Assembly: GCA_949358305.1 (NCBI GenBank)
Contig: OX442315.1
Location: 9,636,427-9,700,426 of the forward strand
DNA: 64,000 nt
Direction: 5' to 3'
DNA from: Strigamia acuminata
Lineage: Eukaryota; Arthropoda; Chilopoda; Geophilomorpha; Linotaeniidae
Position 1 is the first letter of the stretch. Every line of letters begins with the position of its first letter. The notes under the pieces were generated by a model. It was not told where the DNA came from, searched no databases, and saw only the letters and a list, made by a program, of their open reading frames with translations. The position numbers were made by a program, and so were the translations under genes. Positions 10,936 through 21,238 of this stretch are shown here, one piece after another.

Positions 10936-12835
10936 TGTGACGGTGACGACCACAACTCCCATTTAACAATGGTACCGGGAAGAGATCGCAATAAATAAAC
11001 AGTGAATACAATACGAGATAAATACAAGACAGTTTATTGTTGGTAAACAATAATATCAAGGCTAAATTATACATAGGACTAATGCCGACATTTGGCAAGT
11101 TAAATCAGCTATTAAACTATACAAAGAATTGGCCAACTGGCCCTAGAATAATATCACTACGGGTCTGGAATATGGGAGCGGTTTCCCCATCGCTCGACCT
11201 GATTATAGATGTCATCTTAAGCCGGATGGCTGTGTCCTGGAGTCCGATACGGCTTCGCTGGTTTCCTTGGTTCGCTGTGTAAACTATCGCACGTCGATAA
11301 ATCGAATGATCTGAGCATTGCGGTTGACTTTGTCTGCACCGCCACAACTTTGGGAGGATATTGGTGTAAGTAAATGTATTCATTTACTTATCAATATTCC
11401 ACTTATGAATTATATTTAATTCATATCGTTGTGAATTCTTATTTAGATATTTCGGGAATAAGTTGTCGTCAACTTATCGGTTATATTGAGTTCAATATGA
11501 GATTAAGTCTTCTGACTTGATTTTGGTCCAACTGGTTGTCGAGTTTAAGTTTTGCTGTTATAAATAAAATGAAGATTAAGCTTCCCGTCGCAACACACAA
11601 TTGCCATCGATTAGAATATACGCCTTGCCATGCAGAACGGTATCAAGCGTCCCCGGCGTCGCAGCACGGTCGTCCATCGAGTGGTTGACGGTACCACGTA
11701 CACAGGGGTCGATAGCTCGCGGCTCCGCACAGCAGTTTTATCTCTCGCGGTACTAATAATAGACCGACTGCTTTGGCATCGAATACCATGAGAATCAGCT
11801 TGCCAAACACTTGGTGCTACTCGTGGTTACTGTAAAACAGACTGCTTTGGCACCATCAGGTGAAGGAACCGATTCTCAACAATACCGATGCTACTCGTGG
11901 TAACGGAATACGTTCATACCGAAAAAGACAACTTGGTCCTGTCCGGAGGATACTGAATTGCACAACGGCGGGTTCTCCTTCGGCGTCGCAACCGTAGACT
12001 GTAACATTTATGCAACATAATAATCCCAGCACTTCGACTTCAATTGCCGGCGGTGGCATGATTCTGTAGAATCATGCAACGGTTCTTTGCGAATAAATCA
12101 ACAAAGAACCAAAAGGTTTTTTACGTGAACAACGAATCATACTTCTTAAGTAACAATACCAAACAGAAATAATCAAACAGAGCTGCGGAATGGCCGATTG
12201 TTTGGGTTTATATAACCTGACTGGATTAAGGATTAATCCAGTCATCCAATTGGAACATGGGTTCCACGAATCCCTCCAATCCCGTATCACCGGAAGTGGA
12301 TACGGAGGAGCATTATGCTAATTCTCACCACAACCGGAACTGGATACCCAGGGCCGGAAATGGATCCACCAATCAGATCGATCGGTTGATCGATTGATCA
12401 CCAAATGTTCTATCCCGCAGAAAATGGAAGTTATAATGTATTTAACATCAAAAGACATTAATATATCTTTATATTAATGTTCACAAAGCTTCGTTTCGTT
12501 CTAGTAAATATAGTTTTATATTTATTTACATGTTTTATATTCATATCTTGAATTTACCGCTAAATCGTGATCGCGCCATCTGGCGACAACATTGCGCATT
12601 GACAAATGCGGTTTTAGTAGACGAATCATCGTGATTTGGTCGTGATATCTTGATATCATGTAGGAATGTTATTAATACTAATTAATACATCATCTTTTAT
12701 CATGGAAACCTCATAAATAGCTTTATTTAGGAATTATATCCGTTTTACACAGAATACTGTAAAAATACCGTCATAATGACACAACAGCGCTTTTCTATAG
12801 AAAATAGGCATTTATAGCCATTAAAAACCGTCACA
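10936..12835 (-). repeat. NA-1 5' LTR
   Basis: This 1900-bp copy is nearly identical to the one at 3525-5424. In the minus orientation it ends GTCACCGTCACA just before the primer binding site. It should contain the promoter of NA-1 RNA. Confidence 0.9.
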
Positions 12836-13381
12836 TCGGTGATTTGGTATGGAAAGCCACTCACATTCTTTCAAATAAAGAAAAAAGGAATTACTAAAGG
12901 TTTCGCAGAGAAACGAGATGGACCGTGGGAAATTACGGAAGTTTTACCAGGAGGTGCTTATAAGTTGAGAAAATTAGTCGATGGATCAATCGAACCATCC
13001 ATAAATACGGATGACCTCTCACCTTATATCCCATCTTACCCGATTGAGACTTGGACACTCGACCAAAAGAGTGGAAAAGTAGAGAATCACCCAAACCCTG
13101 ATTGGATGAACGAAAGTTCAATCGTAAATAATTCAAGTGAACTAAATAATCAGGAGTTAGAAAATAATTCGGCTAATATGGAAATAGATCCCGAAGAAGT
13201 TACGACACCCGCTTCAAATGAGAGCGACATCGTGGATAATAATCCAAAACATGATTATAACCTTAGGAAAAGGAAAAGAAGTTGTGAACTTCCGCAACTG
13301 CAACCTCGTACGAAGCGAATTTCTACAACAGATCAAGAATACACAACAGATTTTATACATCTGATTCAAGATCGCCGCTAG
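12836..13381 (+). CDS. pol: Ty3-1 Pol, integrase C-terminus
   Basis: This is the continuation of the frame cut at 3524. It opens with GDLVWYGKPL, the small C-terminal integrase fold, followed by GPWEITEVLPGGAYKLRKL, a typical chromodomain-like/GPY-F position, and DLSPYIP. A polar Asn/Glu-rich tail of about 100 residues ends with DYNLRKRKRS, matching the YSLRDRG-type tail of Ty3-2 Pol. The stop is at 13379-13381. Its first four bases are the right target duplicate of NA-1. Confidence 0.85.
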   Translation, partial: SVIWYGKPLTFFQIKKKGITKGFAEKRDGPWEITEVLPGGAYKLRKLVDGSIEPSINTDDLSPYIPSYPIETWTLDQKSGKVENHPNPDWMNESSIVNNSSELNNQELENNSANMEIDPEEVTTPASNESDIVDNNPKHDYNLRKRKRSCELPQLQPRTKRISTTDQEYTTDFIHLIQDRR

Positions 13382-14027
13382 TGATAGCGTATTTTTTTAA
13401 ATAAAACGAAGTATTTAAAAAGATAAAAAATCGAGTCACTTTTGACCCACAAATTAGTCATGGTTAAATCATAACCTATAGGAGAGTATGGTGGAAATAC
13501 CCCGGGTAGAGAGTAGAGGATTTGTTCTCTCACAAGTTTCACACACATGTGCGAGTCAACTTTGACACCTGCGTCGATAGAAAAGTTCGTCGCGATTTCT
13601 TTCAAGAAAACCTCGAGATTCATAGTAAGACCCATGTATTACCAATAAACTCGGAAACTATGTGTCGAGACTCAATGTTATAATTCTTTTGTGATAGAAA
13701 AGGACGAAAGAAAACTTCGGTGATTAATTTCGTCTGAAAAGAGAAGAACACGTGACCTCGGCGTGAGGAAGAAATTTTCTCTTTCGAGAAAAATCGGAAT
13801 ATCACCACGTAAATACTTAAGTGGATTCCGGAGATTCCTAGTGTAAGTATTCCCAAGATAATTTTATCAAATATTACGAATAGTAAAAAGCCGCGCATAA
13901 CTCCGGTATAAATGTATATCGAAACTATCGAAGAACGTTGATAAATTTTCACGATAGATGGCGGTATGAATTTGGTCATTTAACATCGTATTGATAAGAG
14001 TTTCTATGTTATTTTTTCTCTAGAAAA
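13382..14027 (+). other. Ty3-1 pol-ORF3 spacer with splice-acceptor-like end
   Basis: The stretch has no credible ORF on either strand. It ends in a pyrimidine-rich run and AG (about 14008-14023, TTATTTTTTCTCTAG), placing a good 3' splice site only four bases before the ORF3 ATG at 14028. A weak CTCF-like core (TAGATGGCG) lies at 13955-13963. Confidence 0.5.
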
Positions 14028-15719
14028 ATGGGAAAAAAGATAGAAAAGAAGAGAAAGTATGTGTTGATCGAGTCCTCCTCCTCCGAAGAGGAAGCGACGG
14101 AACCTCCTGCATCTGCCGCAGTATTCGTAGAAGGTTGTCCCAAGACACCTGTGATCATCAACGCCAGAGGCTGGGATATTTTAAGTTGGGCACGCCAACA
14201 TCCCGAATTGCTCCCTGCTGAACTTGGCCCGCCAGGGATCCCCACGTTACAGGAGGAACCGGCAAAGAAAGAATCAACCACGAAGCAATTCGTAATCCCG
14301 AAAATAGCCAAAAAAGCAGATGATTTCAGCCGAAATAATCCTCCTATCAAAGAGAACCAGCCGGGTACCAGTCAATCACGAACAGTGGAGATTGTGTACA
14401 ACCGAGTTAAGTCGCCAGAACGAAGGAAGAAATCTCCAACAACGGAAATTAAGCGCCGTCGAACTTCTGAGAACGCGACACCTTCCGTTAGTACGAGTCA
14501 GGACCGGTCCAAGAGGGAATATGTTAAGTTTAACGATTCGTCAGACAGAGACCGGGAAAAGAGGTCGTACTCTTCCTACCGAAGGTCCGATCAAACTAGA
14601 AATAGGCCAAACACCAGCTCGTGGTCGGATCGACAAAAATTGGCAAACAAGGTCCGTCAGATTCAGAAACGACGGGACCAATGTAAGCGCGATTCGGAGA
14701 ATGGCAAACCACACGACAACATGGTACTTTCCAAAAACGAAGTGCCGTGTCCTTTCTGTTCCGCCGTCGGGTGGGTCTCAGGATCGGGAACAGGAGGCCA
14801 CCTGGCGCAATGTTCCAATTGCGAGGGCACAAAGAAGCGGCCCAAAAGCCAACCTTGGCGCCCCAGCTTTCTGCCGTTTGTGGTCAAGGGGATTCACCCT
14901 CCCCCGGCCAGATTGTGGGCCACCTGCCCGGAGTGTAAAATTGTTCTTTCCAGTAACGGAAAATCGCCGTATATCAGCCCGGAGTTCCTGAACGCCATAA
15001 CCACTCCACTAGGAAGGGAAATGCAGGATCTAAGGATTCCGCAAGAAGCTTTGGAAAGCTCGAACAACCCACAAAACGCGATCACCATCGATAAAAGGTG
15101 TCAAACGGTGTCCGAGAATAACGAACAAGAAGCAGAGAATGAACTTCTTGTGGAACCCTTTTTCTCTCCACCAGGAGCGAAAATTGCACATCTATTCGAG
15201 TTTGAGGTGAGCTACTATTTTCCGACGCTTTTCAGAATTGCCGAGAAAATTACGGAACAAATACGCCAAGGATCTACCGACCCTTCGAACATCAACTATG
15301 CTGTCCATCTGATGAAGTTGATATTTAACGCCAATCGAGGCGAGTCTTTTGCTATATTAGAGCATGTATGGACACTATTAATAGATAGGATCAACACGAA
15401 AGGGAGAGGATTAATAAATCCGTCGTGGTTCTACGGACTTCCCTGCATTGCGGAGGTATACGACGCTTCGAAGAAGGTTATTGAGGAAAGTTATGAGTTA
15501 GTTGAGAAAACTCCAGAATATGAGCCGAGGACCCCGGAATATGTGCCAAAATCTCCACCAGCAGAAGATATAGGCGAAAATTCCAATGAACCCAATTTCG
15601 TCATCGACCGAAAACCAGCCGAATTTATTCCACTAGAGAAATCCGAAGTTGAAACTTCCAGCGAAACTCTTAAGAAAGAGAGTGAAAGATCGGAATCCGA
15701 TGAAGAGGAAGTCAAGTGA
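14028..15719 (+). CDS. Ty3-1 ORF3: basic, CxxC zinc-module protein, unknown function
   Basis: This intact 563-residue ORF lies between pol and the 3' LTR, where errantiviruses carry env, but it is not an envelope: I see no signal peptide or membrane segment. N-terminal third: basic (MGKKIEKKRK), then an acidic-Ser patch and an Arg/Ser-rich region (about residues 120-230). Middle: CPFCSAVGW ... CSNCEG (about 240-265) and CPECK (about 301-305), probably zinc-binding. After it comes a hydrophobic-helical segment (VSYYFPTLFRIAEKI, then HLMKLIF and WTLLIDRI, about 395-460). The acidic tail has repeated TPEYEP/TPEYVP. The module resembles that in Ty3-3 ORF3. RNA binding or chromatin targeting would fit, but function is unknown. 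Confidence 0.75.
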   Translation: MGKKIEKKRKYVLIESSSSEEEATEPPASAAVFVEGCPKTPVIINARGWDILSWARQHPELLPAELGPPGIPTLQEEPAKKESTTKQFVIPKIAKKADDFSRNNPPIKENQPGTSQSRTVEIVYNRVKSPERRKKSPTTEIKRRRTSENATPSVSTSQDRSKREYVKFNDSSDRDREKRSYSSYRRSDQTRNRPNTSSWSDRQKLANKVRQIQKRRDQCKRDSENGKPHDNMVLSKNEVPCPFCSAVGWVSGSGTGGHLAQCSNCEGTKKRPKSQPWRPSFLPFVVKGIHPPPARLWATCPECKIVLSSNGKSPYISPEFLNAITTPLGREMQDLRIPQEALESSNNPQNAITIDKRCQTVSENNEQEAENELLVEPFFSPPGAKIAHLFEFEVSYYFPTLFRIAEKITEQIRQGSTDPSNINYAVHLMKLIFNANRGESFAILEHVWTLLIDRINTKGRGLINPSWFYGLPCIAEVYDASKKVIEESYELVEKTPEYEPRTPEYVPKSPPAEDIGENSNEPNFVIDRKPAEFIPLEKSEVETSSETLKKESERSESDEEEVK

Positions 15720-16196
15720 CTCGCGGAATTAATTTAAATTTAAAACGATTTAAGGAAAGTGTTGAGAACTAACCATTTCAAAAAGTATTCTGACTAATAA
15801 TTACTAAAGCATTTGTGATATGTAAATGGTCATGTTATTTTAAGAGGAAAATCAAGAGATAATCCTATAAATCAAAACTTTTAATACGTGTTAATCAAAA
15901 AGAGATAATTTACCAAAAAATTATGTTAAACTCCCGTTATTTGAAATAATAATTGTGTGAAGAAATGAGAATACGTGGTGTAAAACTTCGAGTTTGTTTT
16001 ATTGTAACCAAATAATATTTTATTTTTGATAATTGATTAAAAAAGAATTGTTGCGCACATCAGAAATATGAATTTTATTTTGAGTCACACGCACACGCAC
16101 TCAGCTGTTCGGGATGAAAAGTCCTGTTTTGAGATATTAATAAAAGTCATTCGCAAGAATAACATAAACTTATGAATAAATATTATAAGTTTAGTG
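15720..16196 (+). other. Ty3-1 3' untranslated region
   Basis: This is AT-rich sequence between the ORF3 stop and the purine tract. I see no ORF or structure of note apart from a short CACACGCACACGCAC run near 16086-16100. Confidence 0.6.
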
Positions 16197-16209
16197 ATTA
16201 AGGGGGATG
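16197..16209 (+). promoter_or_regulatory. Ty3-1 polypurine tract
   Basis: ATTAAGGGGGATG directly precedes the LTR start TGTGACGG. It is the same tract and junction as in NA-1, tying the two elements together. Confidence 0.85.
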
Positions 16210-17978
16210 TGTGACGGTTTATAAGTGCTATTTATTAATAACACGGCCGAATTTTAAGTGTTTTTGGCAAAAACCCGCATTTGGCAATGCTCAAAGTCGC
16301 CACTAGATGGCGCGATTACATTTCGGCGGTAAATTCGAAATACGAGTTGAGAAGTTAGTAAATAAATATAAGAATATATTTATTTGTATGAAACAACACT
16401 TTATTAAGATTAATATAAATATATATTAATGATTATTGTTCACACTAAGCGATGGGAATCTCTAGTTCAGCAGAAATGGAGATTTGGTAATCCATCGATC
16501 AAACGATCGATGTGATTGGTGGATCCATTTCCGGTCCTGGGTATCCAGTTCCGGTTGTGGTGTGAATTAGCATATTGCTTCTCCATATCCACTTCCGGTG
16601 ATACGGGATTGGAGGGATTCGTGGAACCCATGTTCCAATTGGTTGATTGGATTAATCCTTAAATCCAGCCAGGTTATATAAACCCAAACAACCGGCCATT
16701 CCGCGGCTCTGTTTGATTATTTCTGTTTGGTATTATTACTTAAGAAATATGATTCGTTGTCCATGAAAAACCACTTGGTTCTTTGTTGATTTATTCGCAA
16801 AGAACCGCTGCATGATTCTACAGAATCATGCGACCACCGGCAATTGAAGTCGACGTATTGGATTGTTATGTTGCATACATGTTCCAATGTACGGTCTCGC
16901 CGAGGAGAACCTGCCTTCTGTGCAATTCAGTATCCTCCGGGCAGGACTGAGTGGTCATTTTCGGTATGAACGCATTTCGTAACCGCGAGTAAGCACCGGT
17001 ATTGTTGGGAATTGGTTCCTTCACCTGTTGGTGCCAAAGCAGTCTGTTTGACAGTAACCACGAGTAGCACCAAGTGTTTGGCAAGCTGATTCTCATGGTA
17101 TTCGGTGCCAAAGCAGTCGTCTTGTCATTAGTACCGCGAAGGACTAAACTGCTGTGCGGAGCCGCGAGCTATCGACTGCTGTGTACGCGATACCGTCAAT
17201 CGCTAGACGAACGACCGTGTTGCGGCGCAGGGGACGCTTGATATCGTTCTGCATGGCAAGGCGTTTTCTATCGATGGCAATTGTGTGTTGCGACGGGAAG
17301 TCTAACATTTATCCTTTACATTTACGACAGAACAATATTAACTTGGCAACAAGTTAATTAATCAAGTCAGAAGACTTAAAACACGAATACATTGAACTCA
17401 ATGTGACCAATAAGATGACGACAACTTATCGACGAAATATCCAGTAGAAAAACTCACAACACTTATGAATTAAATATAATTCATAATCGGAATATTGATA
17501 AGTAAATGAACACATTTACTTACACCAATATCCAACCTCAGTTGTGGCGGTGCAGACAAAAGTCAACCGCATTTCTCAGATCATTCGATTTATCGACGTG
17601 CGATAATTTACACAAGCGAACCAAGGAACCAGCAAAGTCGTATCGGACTCCAGGGACACAGCCATCCGGCTTAGACGACATCTATAACCAGGTCGAGCGA
17701 TGGGGAAACCGCTCCCATCCTCCAGACACGTAATGATATTATTTTAGGGCCAGTTGGCCACTTCTTTGTATAGTTTAAATAGCTGATTTAACTTGCCAAA
17801 ATGTCGGCATTAGTCCTATGTATAATTTAGCTCATTCATATTGTTTGCCAACAATAAACTGTAGTGTATTGATAGTTCTGTTGTCTTGTATTCATCTCAT
17901 ATTTGCATTCACTGTTTATTCATTGCGATCTCTTCCCGGTACCATTGATAAATGGGAGTTGTGGTCGTCACCGTCACA
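16210..17978 (+). repeat. Ty3-1 3' LTR
   Basis: The segment starts TGTGACGGTTTATAAG and ends GTCACCGTCACA, 1769 bp. Its last 120 bp or so are very close to the reverse complement of the NA-1 LTR end, and blocks through the middle also match (for example the segment around CACTTCCGGTGATACGGG near 16590), so both belong to one LTR family. No primer binding site follows it, which supports a 3' LTR. A perfect CTCF-type core CCACTAGATGGCG is at 16300-16312. The next base, 17979, is inside Ty3-3 ORF3. Confidence 0.85.
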
Positions 17979-18497
17979 GTGTCACGTTTTCACCCAGACC
18001 ACCCGAATAACCAAAGCTTTCCAAATTACGAACTATGTCCGGTTTGTAGTGGGACAGGATTCGAAATATACCGACTGCGGGCGCCACGTGAATGCCGAGC
18101 GTGTCGCGGCGGCGGTGATTTACGCCGTTGCAAATTTCGAAAGTGGATGCGCCTTATATTTGCGTACGTGTTAGGTTATGAATCAATAGACAAAACATCT
18201 TTAGCTGGAGTGGATTTTTCGCCGCCAAGGATTCCTTTTGGCAGTGCAAATGCCATCGTTTGTTTCCGCCATGCGCACGTCTCGTATTTGGCGCGCATTA
18301 AGCATTTGGCAAAAGAAAAGGGAATCCGGCCCTTGACCTGGGAATATCCTAAAGGAGCCTACGTAATAGCCGGCGAGCAACCTACTGAACTTCCAGACCA
18401 GATTGTGACGCCTGAAGGAAAGACATATAACGTAGAATCGGGCCTGGAGTTGCGATTGACGGCGCCCGGAGTAATTGCGGACGCGAAAAGAGCATAT
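17979..18497 (+). pseudogene. Ty3-3 ORF3, first visible part (CxxCxGxG zinc module)
   Basis: The open frame enters from the LTR junction; an apparent upstream ATG at 17952 is LTR sequence, so the true start is lost. Early residues show CPVCSGTGF ... CRACRGGG, two CxxCxG modules of the DnaJ cysteine-rich kind, though nothing else here resembles DnaJ. Further on come a basic Lys/Arg patch, IARIKHLAKEKG-like helices, and WEYPKGAYVI. The CPxCSxxG ... CxxCxG pattern parallels Ty3-1 ORF3. The frame is interrupted after codons GCA TAT at 18497 by a solo LTR and continues at 19047 in the same phase. Confidence 0.65.
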
Positions 18498-19042
18498 TGT
18501 TACGTGTGGGTTGGGGTGATCCACACACATAACAAATGCTAATTAATTTAGCAAAGACCTTGAAATCCTTTAGGTGAAATGATTGAGAAAAACTGATTTA
18601 TCACTTAAATAAATCTCTTTATTTCAGTGGGATTTATTACAATCTTAATCAAAATCAAATGCTAAACATAATCCTTTATTTATACAAACATGAAGAAAGA
18701 AAGCAAGAATGATAATCAAATTATATCTCTATGAATTTGGAAAGGCGGGGTGGGACCAAGCGCTGCGTGCGCTGGTCCACAGAAGCCTTTACTTACCATG
18801 TTAACTGTTTGAGGCTCAGAACATTTCTGCTCTCTCAAAGCAGTTTAACTCACTAGGTAAACTCTGGGTCCACCCCCGCTCTACTTGATTGAATAGTCCA
18901 GTTGCTCTGTGCATAATTAGCACAGCGACAACTGGTGAGCGGGTTTGGAAACTCCAGTGTGCCTAGTGAGAGCTTTCAGAGTTAATTCTCTAAACAGAGC
19001 GTTTAGGCCCGCTGTCGCACAGCGAGGTCCGCGCTCGTAACA
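18498..19042. repeat. Solo LTR in Ty3-3 ORF3, TSD ATAT
   Basis: The segment starts TGTTACG and ends CGTAACA (perfect 7-bp inverted ends) and is flanked by ATAT on both sides (18494-18497, 19043-19046). Length is 545 bp. There is no primer binding site, purine tract or coding sequence. Excising it with one ATAT rejoins the ORF3 frame. The four-base duplication suggests a Ty3/gypsy integrase. Orientation cannot be fixed. Confidence 0.85.
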
Positions 19043-19046
19043 ATAT

Positions 19047-19841
19047 TCGGAGCCAGAGAGAATTGCGGCCGACTTGCCATTTCAACATTCAAATCTACGT
19101 CCACGACATACGTACAAAGAGCGAAGTACGCACCGTTTGCAGGAATATACGCAAAAAGTAACGAAAAGGATTGGAGCGAAGGCAAACCGAGACACTCACT
19201 TCGTGACGGGACGATCCAGACCAGCATTGGACGCCTCTTCGATCATAATCGAGGAGAATGGAGCGGTTGGAGGAGCGCCTGCCGCCGTGTCCAATGTTGA
19301 ATCAAGCAAGGAACTTTTGTTAAACGATCAAGTAGCCAAAAAGGTAGTAAAAAATGAAGAAAACAGAAGAAAGAAAGAAAAAGTTAATAATATCAACACG
19401 ATGTCGACTCCGATCATCAAAATGGAATCAAACGTGACGGCGGCAGAGGCGAAGTCGATCAACGTTTCGACGGTGATCACTTCAGGTGCTGCTGCACCAA
19501 TTGTCATCCCATGTTTTCGAGTCGTGGAAGCCAAATCATCTCCGATTGAGACGTCCGAGTCAAGTGAAACGAACCAACTTATTGATGCCACCACGGTGAC
19601 CCAATCGAATGTGACGCCTAAGATGATGACTTCAGTTGCTGCGACGTCGATACCGATTACGTACTCCAGGATTGCGACTTCAGACACAAAACTTGACACA
19701 ATTGCCGATTTTAACAAAAAACTAATTAAAGCTGAATTTTCCCCACAGGTAGACCGAGATATCAAGGCGCTGTTGAATTTCACACCATCTTCATCCAGAT
19801 CGTATCTTCACTCAAATGTCCGAGATATTCCGGCGCCATGA
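19047..19841 (+). pseudogene. Ty3-3 ORF3, C-terminal part
   Basis: Codons from 19047 (S-E-P-E-R-I-A-A) continue the frame of 17979-18497 after the solo LTR. The segment is Lys/Arg-rich at first (KERSTHRLQEYTQKV), then low-complexity Ser/Thr/Ala/Val-rich with many TxVxxA patches, ending SNVRDIPAP with the stop at 19839-19841. No domain is recognised. About 78 bp later, AACTTTTTAAG precedes the ATG of ORF4, which is now displaced to 42620 by Ty3-2. Confidence 0.6.
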
Positions 19842-19925
19842 ACTGGAGATTCTGTGCCCCTTGGAGACCAGGGGCCAGGGACGAATTGGCTTGGGATCTG
19901 ACGGGTGGAACGAACTTTTTAAGAT

Positions 19926-20893
19926 TGTAGTGACCCTAGTGGTCACTAGCAAAGTGTCAGAAAAAGTCTGAAAAATAATATTTTAGTTTATTATATTTTA
20001 GTTGAAGTTTTGTATTTTTTATGCTTCCTGTCTACAGGCAAGAAAGCTAAGCAGAGTGGGAGGAAATGTGGGTGGTTGCCAGGGTAACCAGCCCACAAGC
20101 CTCCAAGCAGGAAATGAGTCCTGAGAGGAGTGAGAACTCCTCAGTATGAACTAAACTTTGCTTGAGAACACAACCACAAAAACCACCTGAACAAACCAGT
20201 ATTTTTGTGACCACTCTGTGAAGTTTCAATATTCCTGTATCAACCAGTTGTTGATTTGGGAGTTTCCTACTGCTGAAGCCAGTCCGCAGCGGGATATTTC
20301 GGTCTTGCCGCATAATTCACGTGCGGTGGGATTTTTCCTACATTCTTGAGTCAACTCAATTGTTGGCTTGAGATTTCGCCTTGCCGTGGAGGAAATCCGG
20401 CTAGACGTTGCGAAGAGTCGCAAATACGTCGCCACGACGACGGAGTTGCGAGTGCAGTAGAAGTTACGGAAAGAGTCCGGTCGATCCAACAATTCGACGT
20501 GGCGTCGAATTGTACCAGGCTATTTCAAGAGAGGAGTTTTTGAGTGACGGAATAAGTCCGTTTTCGCCGGAAAACGACGTTCGGGAGACGGGACGAGAGT
20601 CGTGAGTAAAGATTTGAGGAGACGCGACGATTACGAGCAGAAATCGTCGCCAAAACGTCGGAAACGTCGAGACAACGTTTTCGCCGTGAATTAGAAGTCA
20701 TTTCGTTATTTTATTCCTAATTTCCTTTAAACCTTATTTTATCAGTGTAATTTTGAGTTATTCTAAGTAAGAATAAATAATTTGTGAGTTTTAATAGAAG
20801 TAGTAATAATTTTATGATAAGTCTTGTTAAGCAAAAGTGAGTTTGGGAATTATTGCTTTGGTAATCCAGAGTGATAATTTTAGGCTCATTACA
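19926..20893 (+). repeat. Ty3-2 5' LTR
   Basis: TGTAGTGACCC ... GGCTCATTACA, 968 bp. Its partner is at 41650-42617. Both carry open frames of 65-88 codons duplicated between the copies; these are LTR shadows, not genes. Confidence 0.9.
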
Positions 20894-20895
20894 CC

Positions 20896-20906
20896 TGGGG
20901 GCCCGT
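20896..20906 (+). promoter_or_regulatory. Ty3-2 probable primer binding site
   Basis: TGGGGGCCCGT begins two bases after the LTR. The first bases resemble the tRNA-Pro site (TGGGGGCTCGT) with one mismatch, but the match stops after about 11 bases, so the primer tRNA is uncertain. Confidence 0.4.
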
Positions 20907-21022
20907 TAAAAAATTTGAACCTTAACAACTATCTTCAGTTGAGGGACCGCCATTTTGTCTTTAAAAATTTGTGTTAGGAACTTTTCTGTTTCTTTCTTCT
21001 TTGATCTTTGTCAATTGCAAAA

Positions 21023-21238
21023 ATGTCGTTACCACAAGATTCGAGAAGAGGGAGGGGAACGAGACGAGGAGTCCGCACTAGAGGCGGTACAGCCGGAGGA
21101 GCGACCGGCGGAGCAGCGGAGCCGTATTTTGATTCATCGTCCAGTCCGGAAAGAGAATCGGATCACGACCCCGAACAGCGCCGACTGACCAGTCAAGATT
21201 TTTGGTTGGAAACATCGGAGGAAACTCAAGGGGAAAAG
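21023..21238 (+). pseudogene. gag: Ty3-2 Gag, N-terminal 72 codons
   Basis: The ATG at 21023 opens MSLPQDSRRGRGTRRG, an Arg/Gly-rich start, followed by an acidic Ser/Asp patch. It is 130 bp downstream of the LTR, as expected for gag. Copia-1 interrupts the frame after 21238. The same phase resumes at 28475 after the AAAAG target duplicate, so no codon is lost. Confidence 0.75.

Larger units (their letters stand above)
3525..12835 (-). mobile_element. NA-1: gag-only LTR retrotransposon with 1.9-kb LTRs
   Basis: Two direct repeats of 1900 bp (3525-5424 and 10936-12835) bound a 5.5-kb interior. Both start TGTGACGG and end CCGTCACA. Orientation is minus: a tRNA-Gln primer binding site lies inside the right LTR and a purine tract inside the left one. 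The only substantial ORF is a CCHC Gag-like protein (6008-7513). No protease, RT or integrase is present, so the element must be mobilised in trans. Flanks are TCCG (3521-3524) and TCGG (12836-12839), a 4-bp target duplication with one mismatch. Removing the element and one flank restores the Ty3-1 pol frame. I noticed only one LTR difference (A at 4574, G at 11985), so the insertion looks recent. The LTRs are relatives of the Ty3-1 3' LTR at 16210-17978. Confidence 0.9.

Noticed and set aside
14320-14991. 223-residue plus-strand ORF overlapping Ty3-1 ORF3
   Set aside because: Out-of-frame shadow of the 563-residue ORF with Arg-rich junk composition.
17952-17978. Apparent start (MGVVVVTVTV) of the zinc-module ORF
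   Set aside because: These codons lie in the Ty3-1 LTR; the real ORF3 start was lost by insertion.
17979-18130. DnaJ chaperone gene
   Set aside because: Only the CxxCxG pattern is shared; there is no J domain or further DnaJ sequence, and context is a retroelement.
20047-20605. ORFs in Ty3-2 LTR, also at 41771-42329
   Set aside because: LTR shadows present in both copies.
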